The notes under the pieces were generated by a model, which saw only the letters and a list, made by a program, of their open reading frames with translations, had not been told where the DNA came from and did no database searches. Positions 10,577 to 24,048 of a DNA stretch of 64,000 bases are shown in pieces. Made by a program: the position numbers and the translations under genes. Every line of letters starts with the position of its first letter. Position 1 is the stretch's first letter. The stretch is from Osmia lignaria lignaria (lineage: Eukaryota; Arthropoda; Insecta; Hymenoptera; Megachilidae), in assembly GCF_051020975.1 (NCBI RefSeq), contig NW_027478169.1:1488001-1552000 (forward strand), in the 5' to 3' direction.

Positions 10577-12830
10577 TCAGATGCGTAGTTCTCGAGATAT
10601 ATCAAGATATTTAAAAGTACCGAAGCTGCACCAACATAATAGAGGTACAGAAACACCGTGGCCTCTTTCTTTGAGATAACTCTGCACTATTGCGAGCTGG
10701 AAATGCCACTTCCAGTTTAGCTGTGCAGAAGAAGAACAACAAGAAGAAGGAATATCTCGAAATATGTCCGTCAGGCCCCTTCCCTTGAGATAAATCTGCA
10801 AATATCTCGGAAACGAAGCGAGCTATGGCAAAATGCTAAGATACCTTTTTTGTAGAGAATTAAGTTTCCTACTTTTTATGTTGTATGATATTTTTTGATC
10901 AGATGCGTAGTTCTCGAGATATATCAAGATATTTAAAAGTTCCGAAGCCGCACCAACATAATAGAGATACAGAAACACCGTGGCCCCTTTCTTTGAGATA
11001 ACTCTGCACTATTGCGAGCTGGAAATGCCACTTCCAGTTTAGCTGTGCAGAAGAAGAACAACCAGAAGAAGAAATATCCCGAAATATGTCCGTCAGGACC
11101 CTTCCCTTGAGATAAATCTGCAAATATCGCGGAAACGAAGCGAGCTATGGCAAAATGTTGAGAGACCTTTTTTGTAGAGAATTAAGTTTCCTACCTTTTA
11201 TCTTCTATGATATTTTTTGATCAGATGCGGAGTTCTCGAGATATATCAAGATATTTAAAAGTTCCGAAGCTGCACCAACATAATAGAGGTACAGAAACAC
11301 CGTGGCCTCTTTCTTTGAGATAACTCTGCACTATTGCGAGCTGCAAATGCCACTTCCAGCTTAGCTGTGCAGAAGAAGAACAACAAGAAGAAGAAATATC
11401 TCGAAATATGTCTGTCAGGCCACTTCCCTTGAGATAAATCTGCAAATATCTCGGAAACGAAGCGAGCTATGGCAAAATGTTAAGAGACCTTTTTTGTAGA
11501 GAATTAAGTTTCCTACTTTTTATGTTGTATGATATTTTTTGATCAGATGCGTAATTGTCGAGATATATCGAGATATTTAAAAGTTCCGAAGCCGCACCAA
11601 CATAATAGAGATACAGAAACACCGTGGCCCCTTTCTTTGAGATAACTCTGCACTATTGCGAGCTGCAAATGCCACTTCCAGCTTAGCTGTGCAGAAGAAG
11701 CACAACAAGAAGAAGAAATATCTCGAAATATGTCCGTCAGGCCCCTTCCCTTGAGATAAATCTGCAAATATCTCGGAAACGAAGCGAGCTATGGCAAAAT
11801 GTTAAGAGACCTTTTTTGTAGAGAATTAAGTTTCCTACTTTTTATGTTGTATGATATTTTTTGATCAGATGCGTAGTTCTCGAGATATATCAGGATATTT
11901 AAAAGTTCCGAAGCCGCACCAACATAATAGAGGTACAGAAACACCGTGGCCTCTTTCTATGAGATAACTCTGCACTATTGCGAGCTGCAAATGCCACTTC
12001 CAGCTTAGCTGTGCAGAAGAGGAACAACAAGAAGAAGAAATATCTCGGAATATGTCCGTCAGGCCCCTTCCCGTGAGCTAAATCTGCAAATATCTCGGAA
12101 ACGATGCCAGCTATGGGAAAATGTTAAGAGACCTTTTTTGTAGAGAATTAAGTTTCCTACTTTTTATGTTCTATGATATTTTTTGATCAGAAGCGTAGTT
12201 TTCGAGATATATCGAGATATTTAAAAGTTCCGAAGCCGCACCAACATAATAGAGATACAGAAACACCGTGGCCCCTTTCTTTGGGATAACTCTGCACTAT
12301 TGCGAGCTGGAAATGCCACTTCCAGCTTAGCTGTGGAGAAGACGAACAACAAGAACAAGAAATATCTCGAAATATGTCCGTTAGGCCCCTTCCCTTGAGA
12401 TAAATCTGCAAATATCTCGGAAACGAAGCGAGCTACGGCAAAATGTTAAGAGACCTTTTTTGTAGAGAATTAAGTTTCCTACTTTTTATGTTCTATGATA
12501 TTTTTTGATCAGATGCGTAGTTCTCGAGATATATCAAGATATTTAAAAGTACCGAAGCTGCACCAACATAATAGAGGTACAGAAACACCGTGGCCTCTTT
12601 CTTTGAGATAACTCTGCACTATTGCGAGCTGCAAATGCCACTTCCAGCTTAGCTGTGCAGAAGAGGAACAACAAGAAGAAGAAATATCTCGGAATATGCC
12701 CGTCAGGCCCCTTCCCTTGAGCTAAATCTGCAAATATCTCGGAAACGATGCCAGCTATGGGAAAATGTTAAGAGACCTTTTTTGTAGAGAATTAAGTTTC
12801 CTACTTTTTATGTTCTATGATATTTTTTGA
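10577..12830. repeat. 7-unit higher-order repeat (2254 bp), left copy
   Basis: The order is a 10577 (GAAGGAAT), b 10899 (CAACCAG, ATCGCGG), c 11221 (GATGCGGAG), d 11543 (GTAATTGTCG, GAAGCACAAC), e 11865 (CAGGATATTT, CCGTGAGCTAAATC), f 12187 (AAGCGTAG, GTGGAGAAGACG), g 12509 (TATGCCCGTCAGG). An eighth unit at 12831 begins again as type a, so the period is 7 x 322 = 2254 bp. Only one full copy is present on this side because the duplication ends at 13077. Confidence 0.9.
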
Positions 12831-15084
12831 TCAGATGCGTAGTTCTCGAGATATATCAAGATATTTAAAAGTACCGAAGCTGCACCAACATAATAGAGGT
12901 ACAGAAACACCGTGGCCTCTTTCTTTGAGATAACTCTGCACTATTGCGAGCTGGAAATGCCACTTCCAGTTTAGCTGTGCAGAAGAAGAACAACAAGAAG
13001 AAGGAATATCTCGAAATATGTCCGTCAGGCCCCTTCCCTTGAGATAAATCTGCAAATATCTCGGAAACGAAGCGAGCAATGGCAAAATGCTAAGATACCT
13101 TTTTTGTAGAGAATTAAGTTTCCTACTTTTTATGTTCTATGATATTTTTTGATCAGATGCGTAGTTCTCGATATATATCAAGATATTTAAAAGCTCCGAA
13201 GCTGCACCAACATAATAGAGGTACAGAAACACCGTGGCCCCTATCTTTGAGATAACTCTGCACTATTGCGAGCTGCAAATGCCACTTCCAGCTTAGCTGT
13301 GCAGAAGAGGAACAACAAGAAGAAGCAATATCTCGGAATATGTCGGTCAGGCCCCTTCCCTTGTGCTAAATCTGCAAATATCTCGGAAACGATGCCAGCT
13401 ATGGGAAAATGTTAAGAGACCTTTTTTGTAGAGAATTAAGTTTCCTACTTTTTATGTTCTATGATATTTTTTGATTAGATGCGTAGTTCTCGAGATATAT
13501 TAAGATATTTAAAAGTTCCGAAGCCGCACCAACATAATAGAGTTACAGAAACACCGTGGCCCCTTTCTTTGAGATAACTCTGCACTATTGCGAGCTGGAA
13601 ATGCCACTTCCAGTTTAGCTGTGCAGAAGAAGAACAACAAGAAGAAGAAATATTCCGAAATATGTCCGTCAGGACCCTTCCCTTGAGATAAATCTGCAAA
13701 TATCGCGGAAACGAAGCGAGCTATGGCAAAATGTTGAGAGACCTTTTTTGTAGAGAATTATGTTTCCTACAATTTATGTTCTATGATATTTTTTGATCAG
13801 AAGCGTAGTTTTCGAGATATATCGAGATATTTAAGAGTTCCGAAGCCGCACCAACATAATAGAGATACAGAAACACCGTGGCCCCTTTCTTTGGGATAAC
13901 TCTGCACTATTGCGAGCTGGAAATGCCACTTCCAGTTTAGCTGTGCTGAAGAAGAACAACAAGAAGAAGAAATATCTCGAAATATGTCCGTCAGGACCCT
14001 TCCCTTGAGATAAATCTGCAAATATCTCGGAAACGAAGCGAGCTATGGCAAAACGTTAAGAGACCTTTTTTGTAGAGACTTATGTTTCCTACAATTTATG
14101 TTCTATCATATTTTTTGATCAGAAGCGTAGTTTTCGAGATATATCGAGATATTTAAAAGTTCCGAAGCCGCACCAACATAATAGAGATACAGAAACACCG
14201 TGGCCCCTTTCTTTGAGATAACTCTGCACTATTGCGAGCTGCAAATGCCACTTCCAGCTTAGCTGTGCAGAAGAAGAACAACAAGAAGAAGAAATATCTC
14301 GAAATATGTCCGTTAGGCCCCTTCCCTTGAGATAAATCTGCAAATATCTCGGAAACAAAGCGAGCTATGGCAAAATGTTAAGATACCATTTTTGTACAGA
14401 ATTAAGTTTCCTACTTTTTATGTTCTATGATATTTTTTGATCAGATGCGTAGTTCTCGAGATATATCAAGATATTTAAAAGTTCCGAAGCTGCACCAACA
14501 TAATAGAGGTACAGAAACACCGTGGCCTCTTTCTTTGAGATAACTCTGTACTATTGCGAGCTGGAAATGCCACTTCCACTTTAGCTGTGCAGAAGAAGAA
14601 CAACAAGAACAAGAAATATCTCGAAATATATCCGTCAGGCCCCTTCCCTTGAGATATATCTGCAAATATCTCGGAAATGAAGCGAGCTATGGCAAAATGT
14701 TAAGAGACCTTTTTTGTAGAGAATTATGTTTCCTACAATTTATGTTCTATGATATTTTTTGATCAGAAGCGTAGTTTTCGAGATATATCGAGATATTTAA
14801 AAGTTCCGAAGCCGCACCAACATAATAGAGATACAGAAAGACCGTGGCCCCTATCTTTGAGATAACTCTGCACTATTGCGAGCTGCAAATGCCACTTCCA
14901 GCTTAGCTGTGCAGAAGAAGAACAACAAGAAGAAGAAATATCTCAAAATATGTCCGTCAGGCCCCTTCCCTTGAGATAAATCTGCAAATATCTCGGAAAC
15001 GAAGCGAGCAATGGCAAAATGCTAAGATACCTTTTTTGTAGAGAATTAAGTTTCCTACTTTTTATGTTCTATGATATTTTTTGA

Positions 15085-15728
15085 TCAGATGCGTAGTTCT
15101 CGATATATATCAAGATATTTAAAAGTTCCGAAGCCGCACCAACATAATAGAGATACAGAAACACCGTGGCCCCTTTCTTTGAGATAACTCTGCACTATTG
15201 CTACCTGCAAATGCCACTTCCAGCTTAGCTGTGCAGAAGAAGAACAACAAGAAGAAGAAATATCTCGAAATATGTCCGTCAGGCACCTTCCCTTGAGATA
15301 AATCTGCAAATATCTCGGAAACGAAGCGAGCTATGGCAAAATGCTAAGATACCTTTTTTGTAGAGAATTAAGTTTCCTACTTTTTATGTTCTATGATATT
15401 TTTTGATCAGATGCGTAGTTCTCGATATATATCAAGATATTTAAAAGTTCCGAAGCCGCACCAACATAATAGAGATACAGAAACACCGTGGCCCCTTTCT
15501 TTGAGATAACTCTGCACTATTGCTACCTGCAAATGCCACTTCCAGCTTAGCTGTGCAGAAGAAGAACAACAAGAAGAAGAAATATCTCGAAATATGTCCG
15601 TCAGGCACCTTCCCTTGAGATAAATCTGCAAATATCTCGGAAACGAAGCGAGCTATGGCAAAATGTTTAGAGACCTTTTTTGTAGAAAATTAAGTTTCCT
15701 ACTTTTTATGTTGTATGATATTTTTTGA
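15085..15728. repeat. Tandem doublet of one unit
   Basis: Two adjacent units share the private variant CTCGATATATATC (elsewhere CTCGAGATATATC), together with ATTGCTACCTGC and CAGGCACC. The variant removes the otherwise conserved CTCGAG site. The units differ near their ends: the first has GCTAAGATACC, the second GTTTAGAGACC and GTAGAAAATT. The 17017 unit carries the same variant and the same context on its left (a GAGCAATGG unit), so the doublet and 17017 share an origin at offset 1932/1610 bp. Confidence 0.8.
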
Positions 15729-18700
15729 TCAGATGCGTAGCTCTCGAGATATATCAAGATATTTAAAAGTTCCGAAGCCGCACCAACATAATAGAGATAC
15801 AGAAACACCGTGGCCCCTTTCTTTGAGATAACTCTGCACTATTGCGCGCTGCAAATGCCACTTCCAGCTTAGCTGTGCAGAAGAAGAACAACAAGAAGAA
15901 GAAATATCTCGAAATATGTCCGTCAGGCCCCTTCCCTTGAGATAAATCTGCAAATATCTCGGAAACGAAGCGAGCTATGGCAAAATGTTAAGAGACCTTA
16001 TATGTAGAGAATTAAGTTTCCTACTTTTTATGTTGTATAATATTTTTTGATCAGATGCGTATTTCTCGAGATATATCAAGATATTTAAAAGTACCGAAGC
16101 TGCACCAACATAATAGAGGTACAGAAACACCGTGGCCTCTTTCTTTGAGATAACTCTGCACTATTGCGAGCTGCAAATGCCACTTCCAGCTTAGCTGTGC
16201 AGAAGAAGAACAGCAAGAAGAAGAAATATCTCGGAATATGTCCGTCAGGCACCTTCCCTTGAGATAAATCTGCAAATATCTCGGAAACGAAGCGAGCTAT
16301 GGCAAAATGTCAAGAGACCTTTTTTGTAGAGAATTAAGTTTCCTACTTTTTATGTTGTATGATATTTTTTGATCAGATGCGTAGTTCTCGAGATATATCA
16401 AGATATTTAAAAGCTCCGAAGCTGCACCAACATAATAGAGATACAGAAACACCGTGGCCCCTTTCTTTGAGATAACTCTGCACTATTGCGAGCTGGAAAT
16501 GCCACTTCCACTTTAGCTGTGCAGAAGAAGAACAACAAGAAGAAGAAATATCTCGAAATATGTCCGTCAGGCCCCTTCCCTTGAGATATATCTGCAAATA
16601 TCTCGGAAACGAAGCGAGCTATGGCAAAATGTTAAGAGAGCTTTTTTGTAGAGAATTATGTTGCCTACAATTTATGTTCTATGATATTTTTTGATCAGAA
16701 GCGTAGTTTTCGAGATATATCGAGATATTTCAAAGTTCCGAAGCCGCACCAACATAATAGAGATACAGAAACACCGTGGCCCCTTTCTTTGAGATAACTC
16801 TGCACTATTGCGAGCTGCAAATGCCACTTCCAGCTTAGCTGTGCAGAAGAAGAACAACAAGAAGAAGAAATATCTCAAATTATGTCCGTCAGGCCCCTTC
16901 CCTTGAGATAAATCTGCAAATATCTCGGAAACGAAGCGAGCAATGGCAAAATGCTAAGATACCTTTTTTGTAGAGAATTAAGTTTCCTACTTTTTATGTT
17001 CTATGATATTTTTTGATCAGATGCGTAGTTCTCGATATATATCAAGATATTTAAAAGTTCCGAAGCCGCACCAACATAATAGAGATACAGAAACACCGTG
17101 GCCCCTTTCTTTGAGATAACTCTGCACTATTGCTACCTGCAAATGCCACTTCCAGCTTAGCTGTGCAGAAGAAGAACAACAAGAAGAAGAAATATCTCGA
17201 AATATGTCCGTCAGGCACCTTCCCTTGAGATAAATCTGCAAATATCTCGGAAACGAACCGAGCTATGGCAAAACGTTAAGAGACCTTTTTTGTAGAGAAT
17301 TATGTTTCCTACAATTTATGTTCTATGATATTTTTTGATCAGAAGCGTAGTTTTCGAGATATATCGAGATATTTAAAAGTTCCGAAGCCGCACCAACATA
17401 ATACAGATACAGAAACACCGTGGCCCCTTTCTTTGAGATAACTCTGCACTATTGCGAGCTGCAAATGCCACTTCCAGCTTAGCTGTGCAGAAGAAGAACA
17501 ACAAGAAGAAGAAATATCTCGAAATATGTCCGTTAGGCCCCTTCCCTTGAGATAAATCTGCAAATATCTCGGAAACAAAGCGAGCTATGGCAAAATGTTA
17601 AGATACCATTTTTGTACAGAATTAAGTTTCCTACTTTTTATGTTCTATGATATTTTTTGATCAGATGCGTAGTTCTCGAGATATATCAAGATATTTAAAA
17701 GTTCCGAAGCTGCACCAACATAATAGAGGTACAGGAACACCGTGGCCTCTTTCTTTGAGATAACTCTGCACTATTGCGAGCTGCAAATGCCACTTCCAGC
17801 TTAGCTGTGCAGAAGAAGAACAACAAGAACAAGAAATATCTCGAAATATATCCGTCAGGCCCCTTCCCTTGAGATATATCTGCAAATATCTCGGAAACGA
17901 AGCAACCTATGGCAAAATGTTGAGAGACCTTTTTTGTAGAGAATTAAGTTTCCTACTTTTTATGTTGTATGATATTTTTTGATCAGATACGTAGTTCTCG
18001 AGATATATCAAGATATTTAAAAGCTCCGAAGCTGCACCAACATAATAGAGGTACAGAAACACCGTGGCCCCTATCTTTGAGATAACTGTGCACTATTGCG
18101 AGCTGCAAATGCCACTTCCAGCTTAGCTGTGCAGAAGAGGAACAACAAGAAGAAGCAATATCTCGGAATATGTCCGTCAGGCCCCTTCCCTTGAGATATA
18201 TCTGCAAATATCTCGGAAACGAAGCGAGCTATGGCAAAATGTTAAGAGACCTTTTTTGTAGAGAATTAAGTTTCCTACTTTTTATGTTCTATGATATTTT
18301 TTGATCAGATGCGTAGTTCTCGAGATATATCAAGATATTTAAAAGTTCCGAAGCTGCACCAACATAATAGAGGTACAGAAACACCGTGGCCTCTTTCTTT
18401 GAGATAACTCTGCACTATTGCGCGCTGCAAATGCCACTTCCAGCTTAGCTGTGCAGAAGAAGAACAACAAGAAGAAGAAATATCTCGAAATATGTCCGTC
18501 AGGCCCCTTCCCTTCAGATAAATCTGCAAATATCTCGGAAACGAACCGAGCTATGGCAAAACGTTAAGAGACCTTTTTTGTAGAGAATTATGTTTCCTAC
18601 AATTTATGTTCTATGATATTTTTTGATCAGAAGCGTAGTTTTCGAGATATATCGAGATATTTAAAAGTTCCGAAGCCGCACCAACATAATAGAGATACAG

Positions 18701-18849
18701 AAACACCGTGGCCCCTTTCTTTGAGATAACTCTGCACTATTGCGAGCTGCAAATGCCACTTCCAGCTTAGCTGTGCAGAAGAAGAACAACAAGAAGAAGA
18801 AATATCTCGAAATATGTCCGTTAGGCCCCTTCCCTTGAGCTAAATCTGC

Positions 18850-18910
18850 AAATATCCCGCAAACGATGCGAGCTATGGCAAAATCTCAAGAGACCTTTGT
18901 TGCAGAGAAT
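18850..18910. repeat. Embedded tract of divergent-core type
   Basis: Within an otherwise ordinary unit, the stretch with ATATCCCGCAAACGATGCG, AAAATCT and TTGCAGAG departs from its neighbours. It matches 43323-43383 in the divergent core, 24473 bp away (76 units plus the one extra base lying between them). The flanks on both sides match local types instead. A short tract shared over such a distance with changed flanks looks like gene conversion, or a remnant of an older layout. Confidence 0.7.
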
Positions 18911-21202
18911 TAAGTTTCCTACTTTTTATGTTCTATGATATTTTTTGATCAGATGCGTAGTTCTCGAGATATATCAAGATATTTAAAAGTTCCGAAGCTG
19001 CACCAACATAATAGAGGTACAGGAACACCGTGGCCTCTTTCTTTGAGATATCTCTGCACTATTGCGAGCTGCAAATGCCACTTCCAGCTTAGCTGTGCAG
19101 AAGAAGAACAACAAGAAGAAGAAATATCTCGAAATATGTCCGTCAGGCACCTTCCCTTGAGATAAATCTGCAAATATCTCGGAAACGAAGCGAGCTATGG
19201 CAAAATGTTAAGAGACCTTTTTTGTAGAGAATTAAGTTTCCTACTTTTTATGTTGTATGATATTTTTTGATCAGATGCGTAGTTCTCGAGATATATCAAG
19301 ATATTTAAAAGTTCCGAAGCCGCACCAACATAATAGAGTTACAGAAACACCGTGGCCCCTTTCTTTGAGATAACTCTGCACTATTGCGAGCTGGAAATGC
19401 CACTTCCAGTTTAGCTATGCAGAAGAAGAACAACAAGAAGAAGAAATATCCCGAAATATGTCCGTCAGGACCCTTCCCTTGAGATAAATCTGCAAATATC
19501 GCGGAAACGAAGCGAGCTATGGCAAAATGTTGAGAGACCTTTTTTGTAGAGAATTATGTTTCCTACAATTTATGTTCTATGATATTTTTTGATCAGAAGC
19601 GTAGTTTTCGAGATATATCGAGATATTTAAAAGTCCCGAAGCCGCACCAACATAATAGAGATACAGAAACACCGTGGCCCCTTTCTTTGGGATAACTCTG
19701 CACTATTGCGAGCTGGAAATGCCACTTCCAGTTTAGCTGTGCAGAAGAAGAACAACAAGAAGAAGAAATATCTCGAAATATGTCCGTCAGGACCCTTCCC
19801 TTGAGATAAATCTGCAAATATGTCGGAAACGAAGCGAGCTATGGCAAAACGTTAAGAGACCTTTTCTGTAGAGAATTATGTTTCCTACAATTTACGTTCT
19901 ATGATATTTTTTGATCAGAAGCGTAGTTTTCGAGATATATCGAGATATTTAAAAGTTCCGAAGCCGCACCAACATAATAGAGATACAGAAACACCGTGGC
20001 CCCTATCTTTGAGATAACTCTGCACTATTGCGAGCTGCAAATGCCACTTCCAGCTTAGCTGTGCAGAAGAAGAACAACAAGAAGAAGCAATATCTCGGAA
20101 TATGTCCGTCAGGCCCCTTCCCTTGAGCTAAATCTGCAAATATCTCGGAAACGATGCCAGCTATGGGAAAATGTTAAGAGACCTTTTTTGTAGAGAATTA
20201 AGTTTCCTACTTTTTATGTTCTATGATATTTTTTGATTAGATGCGTAGTTCTCGAGATATATTAAGATATTTAAAAGTTCCGAAGCCGCACCAACATAAT
20301 AGAGATACAGAAACACCGTGGCCCCTTTCTTTGAGATAACTCTGCACTATTGCGAGCTGGAAATGCCACTTCCACTTTAGCTGTGCAGAAGAAGAACAAC
20401 AAGAAGAAGAAATATCTCGAAATATGTCCGTCAGGCCCCTTCCCTTGAGATATATCTGCAAATATCTCGGAAACGAAGCGAGCTATGGCAAAATGTTAAG
20501 AGACCTTTTTTGTAGAGAATTATGTTTCCTACAATTTATGTTCTATGATATTTTTTGATCAGAAGCGTAGTTTTCGAGATATATCGAGATATTTAAAAGT
20601 TCCGAAGCCGCACCAACATAATAGAGATACAGAAACACCGTGGCCCCTTTCTTTGAGATAACTCTGCACTATTGCGAGCTGCAAATGCCACTTCCAGCTT
20701 AGCTGTGCAGAAGAAGAACAACAAGAAGAAGAAATATCTCGAAATATGTCCGTCAGGCACCTTCCCTTGAGATGAATCTGCAAATATCTCGGAAACGAAG
20801 CGAGCTATGGCAAAATGTTAAGAGACCTTATATGTAGAGAATTAAGTTTCCTACTTTTTATGTTCTATGATATTTTTTGATCAGATGCGTATTTCTCGAG
20901 ATATATCAAGATATTTAAAAGTACCGAAGCTGCACCAACATAATAGAGGTACAGAAACACCGTGGCCTCTTTCTTTGAGATAACTCTGCACTATTGCGAG
21001 CTGCAAATGCCACTTCCAGCTTAGCTGTGCAGAAGAAGAACAACAAGAAGAAGAAATATCTCGAAATATGTCCGTCAGGCACCTTCCCTTGAGATAAATC
21101 TGCAAATATCTCGGAAACGAAGCGAGCTATGGCAAAATGTTAAGAGACCTTTTTTGTAGAGAATTACGTTTCCTACTTTTTATGTTGTATGATATTTTTT
21201 GA

Positions 21203-24048
21203 TCAGATGCGTAGTTCTCGAGATATATCAAGATATTTAAAAGTTCCGAAGCTGCACCAACATAATAGAGGTACAGGAACACCGTGGCCTCTTTCTTTGA
21301 GATAACTCTGCACTATTGCGAGCTGCAAATGCCACTTCCAGCTTAGCTGTGCAGAAGAAGAACAACAAGAAGAAGAAATATCTCGAAATATGTCCGTCAG
21401 GCACCTTCCCTTGAGATAAATCTGCAAATATCTCGGAAACGAAGCGAGCTATGGCAAAATGTTAAGAGACCTTTTTTGTAGAGAATTAAGTTTCCTACTT
21501 TTTATCTTGTATGATATTTTTTGATCAGATGCGTAGTTCTCGAGATATATCAAGATATTTAAAAGCTCCGAAGCTGCACCAACATAATAGAGGTACAGAA
21601 ACACCGTGGCCCCTATCTTTGAGATAACTCTGCACTATTGCGAGCTGCAAATGCCACTTCCAGCTTAGCTGTGCAGAAGAGGAACAACAAGAAGAAGAAA
21701 TATCTCGGAATATGTCCGTCAGGCCCCTTCCCTTGAGCTAAATCTGCAAATATCTCGGAAACGATGCCAGCTATGGGAAAATGTTAAGAGACCTTTTTTG
21801 TAGAGAATTAAGTTTCCTGCTTTTTATGTTCTATGATATTTTTTGATCAGATGCGTAGTTCTCGAGATATATTAAGATATTTAAAAGTTCCGAAGCCGCA
21901 CCAACATAATAGAGATACAGAAACACCGTGGCCCCTTTCTTTGAGATAACTCTGCACTATTGCGAGCTGGAAATGCCACTTCCACTTTAGCTGTGCAGAA
22001 GAAGAACAACAAGAAGAAGAAATATCTCGAAATATGTCCGTCAGGCCCCTTCCCTTGAGATATATCTGCAAATATCTCGGAAACGAAGCGAGCTATGGCA
22101 AAATGTTAAGAGACCTTTTTTGTAGCGAATTATGTTTCCTACAATTTATGTTCTATGATATTTTTTGATCAGAAGCGTAGTTTTCGAGATATATGGAGAT
22201 ATTTAAAAGTTCCGAAGCCGCACCAACATAATAGAGATACAGAAACACCGTGGCCCCTTTCTTTGAGATAACTCTGCACTATTGCGAGCTGCAAATGCCA
22301 CTTCGAGCTTAGCTGTGCAGAAGAAGAACAACAAGAAGAAGAAATATCTCGAAATATGTCCGTCAGACCCCTTCCCTTGAGATAAATCTGCAAATATCTC
22401 GGAAACGAAGCAAGCTATGGCAAAATGTTAAGAGACCTTATATGTAGAGAATTAAGTTTCCTACTTTTTATGTTCTATGATATTTTTTGATCAGATGCGT
22501 ATTTCTCGAGATATATCAAGATATTTAAAAGTACCGAAGCTGCACCAACATAATAGAGGTACAGAAACACCGTGGCCTCTTTCTTTGAGATAACTCTGCA
22601 CTATTGCGAGCTGCAAATGCCACTTCCAGCTTAGCTGTGCAGAAGAAGAACAACAAGAAGAAGAAATATCTCGAAATATGTCCGTCAGGCACCTTCCCTT
22701 GAGATAAATCTGCAAATATCTCGGAAACGAAGCGAGCTATGGCAAAATGTTAAGAGACCTTTTTTGTAGAGAATTACGTTTCCTACTTTTTATGTTGTAT
22801 GATATTTTTTGATCAGATGCGTAGTTCTCGAGATATATCAAGATATTTAAAAGTTCCGAAGCTGCACCAACATAATAGAGGTACAGGAACACCGTGGCCT
22901 CTTTCTTTGAGATAACTCTGCACTATTGCGAGCTGCAAATGCCACTTCCAGCTTAGCTGTGCAGAAGAAGAACAACAAGAAGAAGAAATATCTCGAAATA
23001 TGTCCGTCAGGCACCTTCCCTTGAGATAAATCTGCAAATATCTCGGAAACGAAGCGAGCTATGGCAAAATGTTAAGAGACCTTTTTTGTAGAGAATTAAG
23101 TTTCCTACTTTTTATGTTGTATGATATTTTTTGATCAGATGCGTAGTTCTCGAGATATATCAAGATATTTAAAAGCTCCGAAGCTGCACCAACATAATAG
23201 AGGTACAGAAACACCGTGGCCCCTATCTTTGAGATAACTCTGCACTATTGCGAGCTGCAAATGCCACTTCCAGCTTAGCTGTGCAGAAGAGGAACAACAA
23301 GAAGAAGAAATATCTCGGAATATGTCCGTCAGGCCCCTTCCCTTGAGCTAAATCTGCAAATATCTCGGAAACGATGCCAGCTATGGGAAAATGTTAAGAG
23401 ACCTTTTTTGTAGAGAATTAAGTTTCCTGCTTTTTATGTTCTATGATATTTTTTGATTAGATGCGTAGTTCTCGAGACATATTAAGATATTTAAAAGTTC
23501 CGAAGCCGCACCAACATAATAGAGATACAGAAACACCGTGGCCCCTTTCTTTGAGATAACTCTGCACTATTGCGAGCTGGAAATGCCACTTCCACTTTAG
23601 CTGTGCAGAAGAAGAACAACAAGAAGAAGAAATATCTCGAAATATGTCCGTCAGGCCCCTTCCCTTGAGATATATCTGCAAATATCTCGGAAACGAAGCG
23701 AGCTATGGCAAAATGTTAAGAGACCTTTTTTGTAGCGAATTATGTTTCCTACAATTTATGTTCTATGATATTTTTTGATCAGAAGCGTAGTTTTCGAGAT
23801 ATATGGAGATATTTAAAAGTTCCGAAGCCGCACCAACATAATAGAGATACAGAAACACCGTGGCCCCTTTCTTTGAGATAACTCTGCACTATTGCGAGCT
23901 GCAAATGCCACTTCGAGCTTAGCTGTGCAGAAGAAGAACAACAAGAAGAAGAAATATCTCGAAATATGTCCGTCAGACCCCTTCCCTTGAGATAAATCTG
24001 CAAATATCTCGGAAACGAAGCAAGCTATGGCAAAATGTTAAGAGACCT
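21203..24048. repeat. 5-unit HOR, two copies, in the right duplicate
   Basis: This is the counterpart of 272-3117. Copy 1 covers 21203-22812 and copy 2, truncated, covers 22813-24048. The one difference I noticed is in the unit at 22813, which reads ATATATCAAG where the left duplicate has ATATATGAAG at 1918. The preceding units 20237-21202 carry the last three types of the cycle, so this side shows nearly three cycles. Confidence 0.85.

Larger units (their letters stand above)
1..13077. repeat. Segmental duplication, left copy (offset 20931 bp)
   Basis: Base 1 corresponds to base 20932, and the two stretches then agree unit by unit, in the same order of variants, up to 13077. The first break is the A at 13078 (GAGCAATGG), where the right copy has T at 34009. 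By eye I found substitutions at 1918 (G versus C at 22849), 4207 (G versus C at 25138) and 6030 (C versus T at 26961). A full alignment may show a few more. Both copies share the same 1-bp insertion (9169-9171 and 30100-30102). The left end lies outside the window, so the real length is greater. A recent amplification is the natural reading, and an assembly duplication must be excluded. Confidence 0.93.
13078..20931. repeat. Segment between the two large duplicates
   Basis: About 24 units of mixed type show several short internal re-uses. 15085-15406 and 15407-15728 are almost identical neighbours, with CTCGATATATATC. The same variant recurs at 17017. A unit with AAACAAAGCGAGC and TACCATTTTTGTACAG occurs at 14119-14440 and again at 17339-17660 (offset 3220, ten units). 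The pair 13475-14118 resembles 19271-19914 (offset 5796, eighteen units). Units near 20237-20931 already match the 5-unit HOR order, so the right duplicate is preceded by related material. Confidence 0.8.

Noticed and set aside
14311..14318. TTAGG telomere-type motif (in GTTAGGCCCC units)
   Set aside because: It occurs singly within units and never in tandem, so no telomeric repeat is present.
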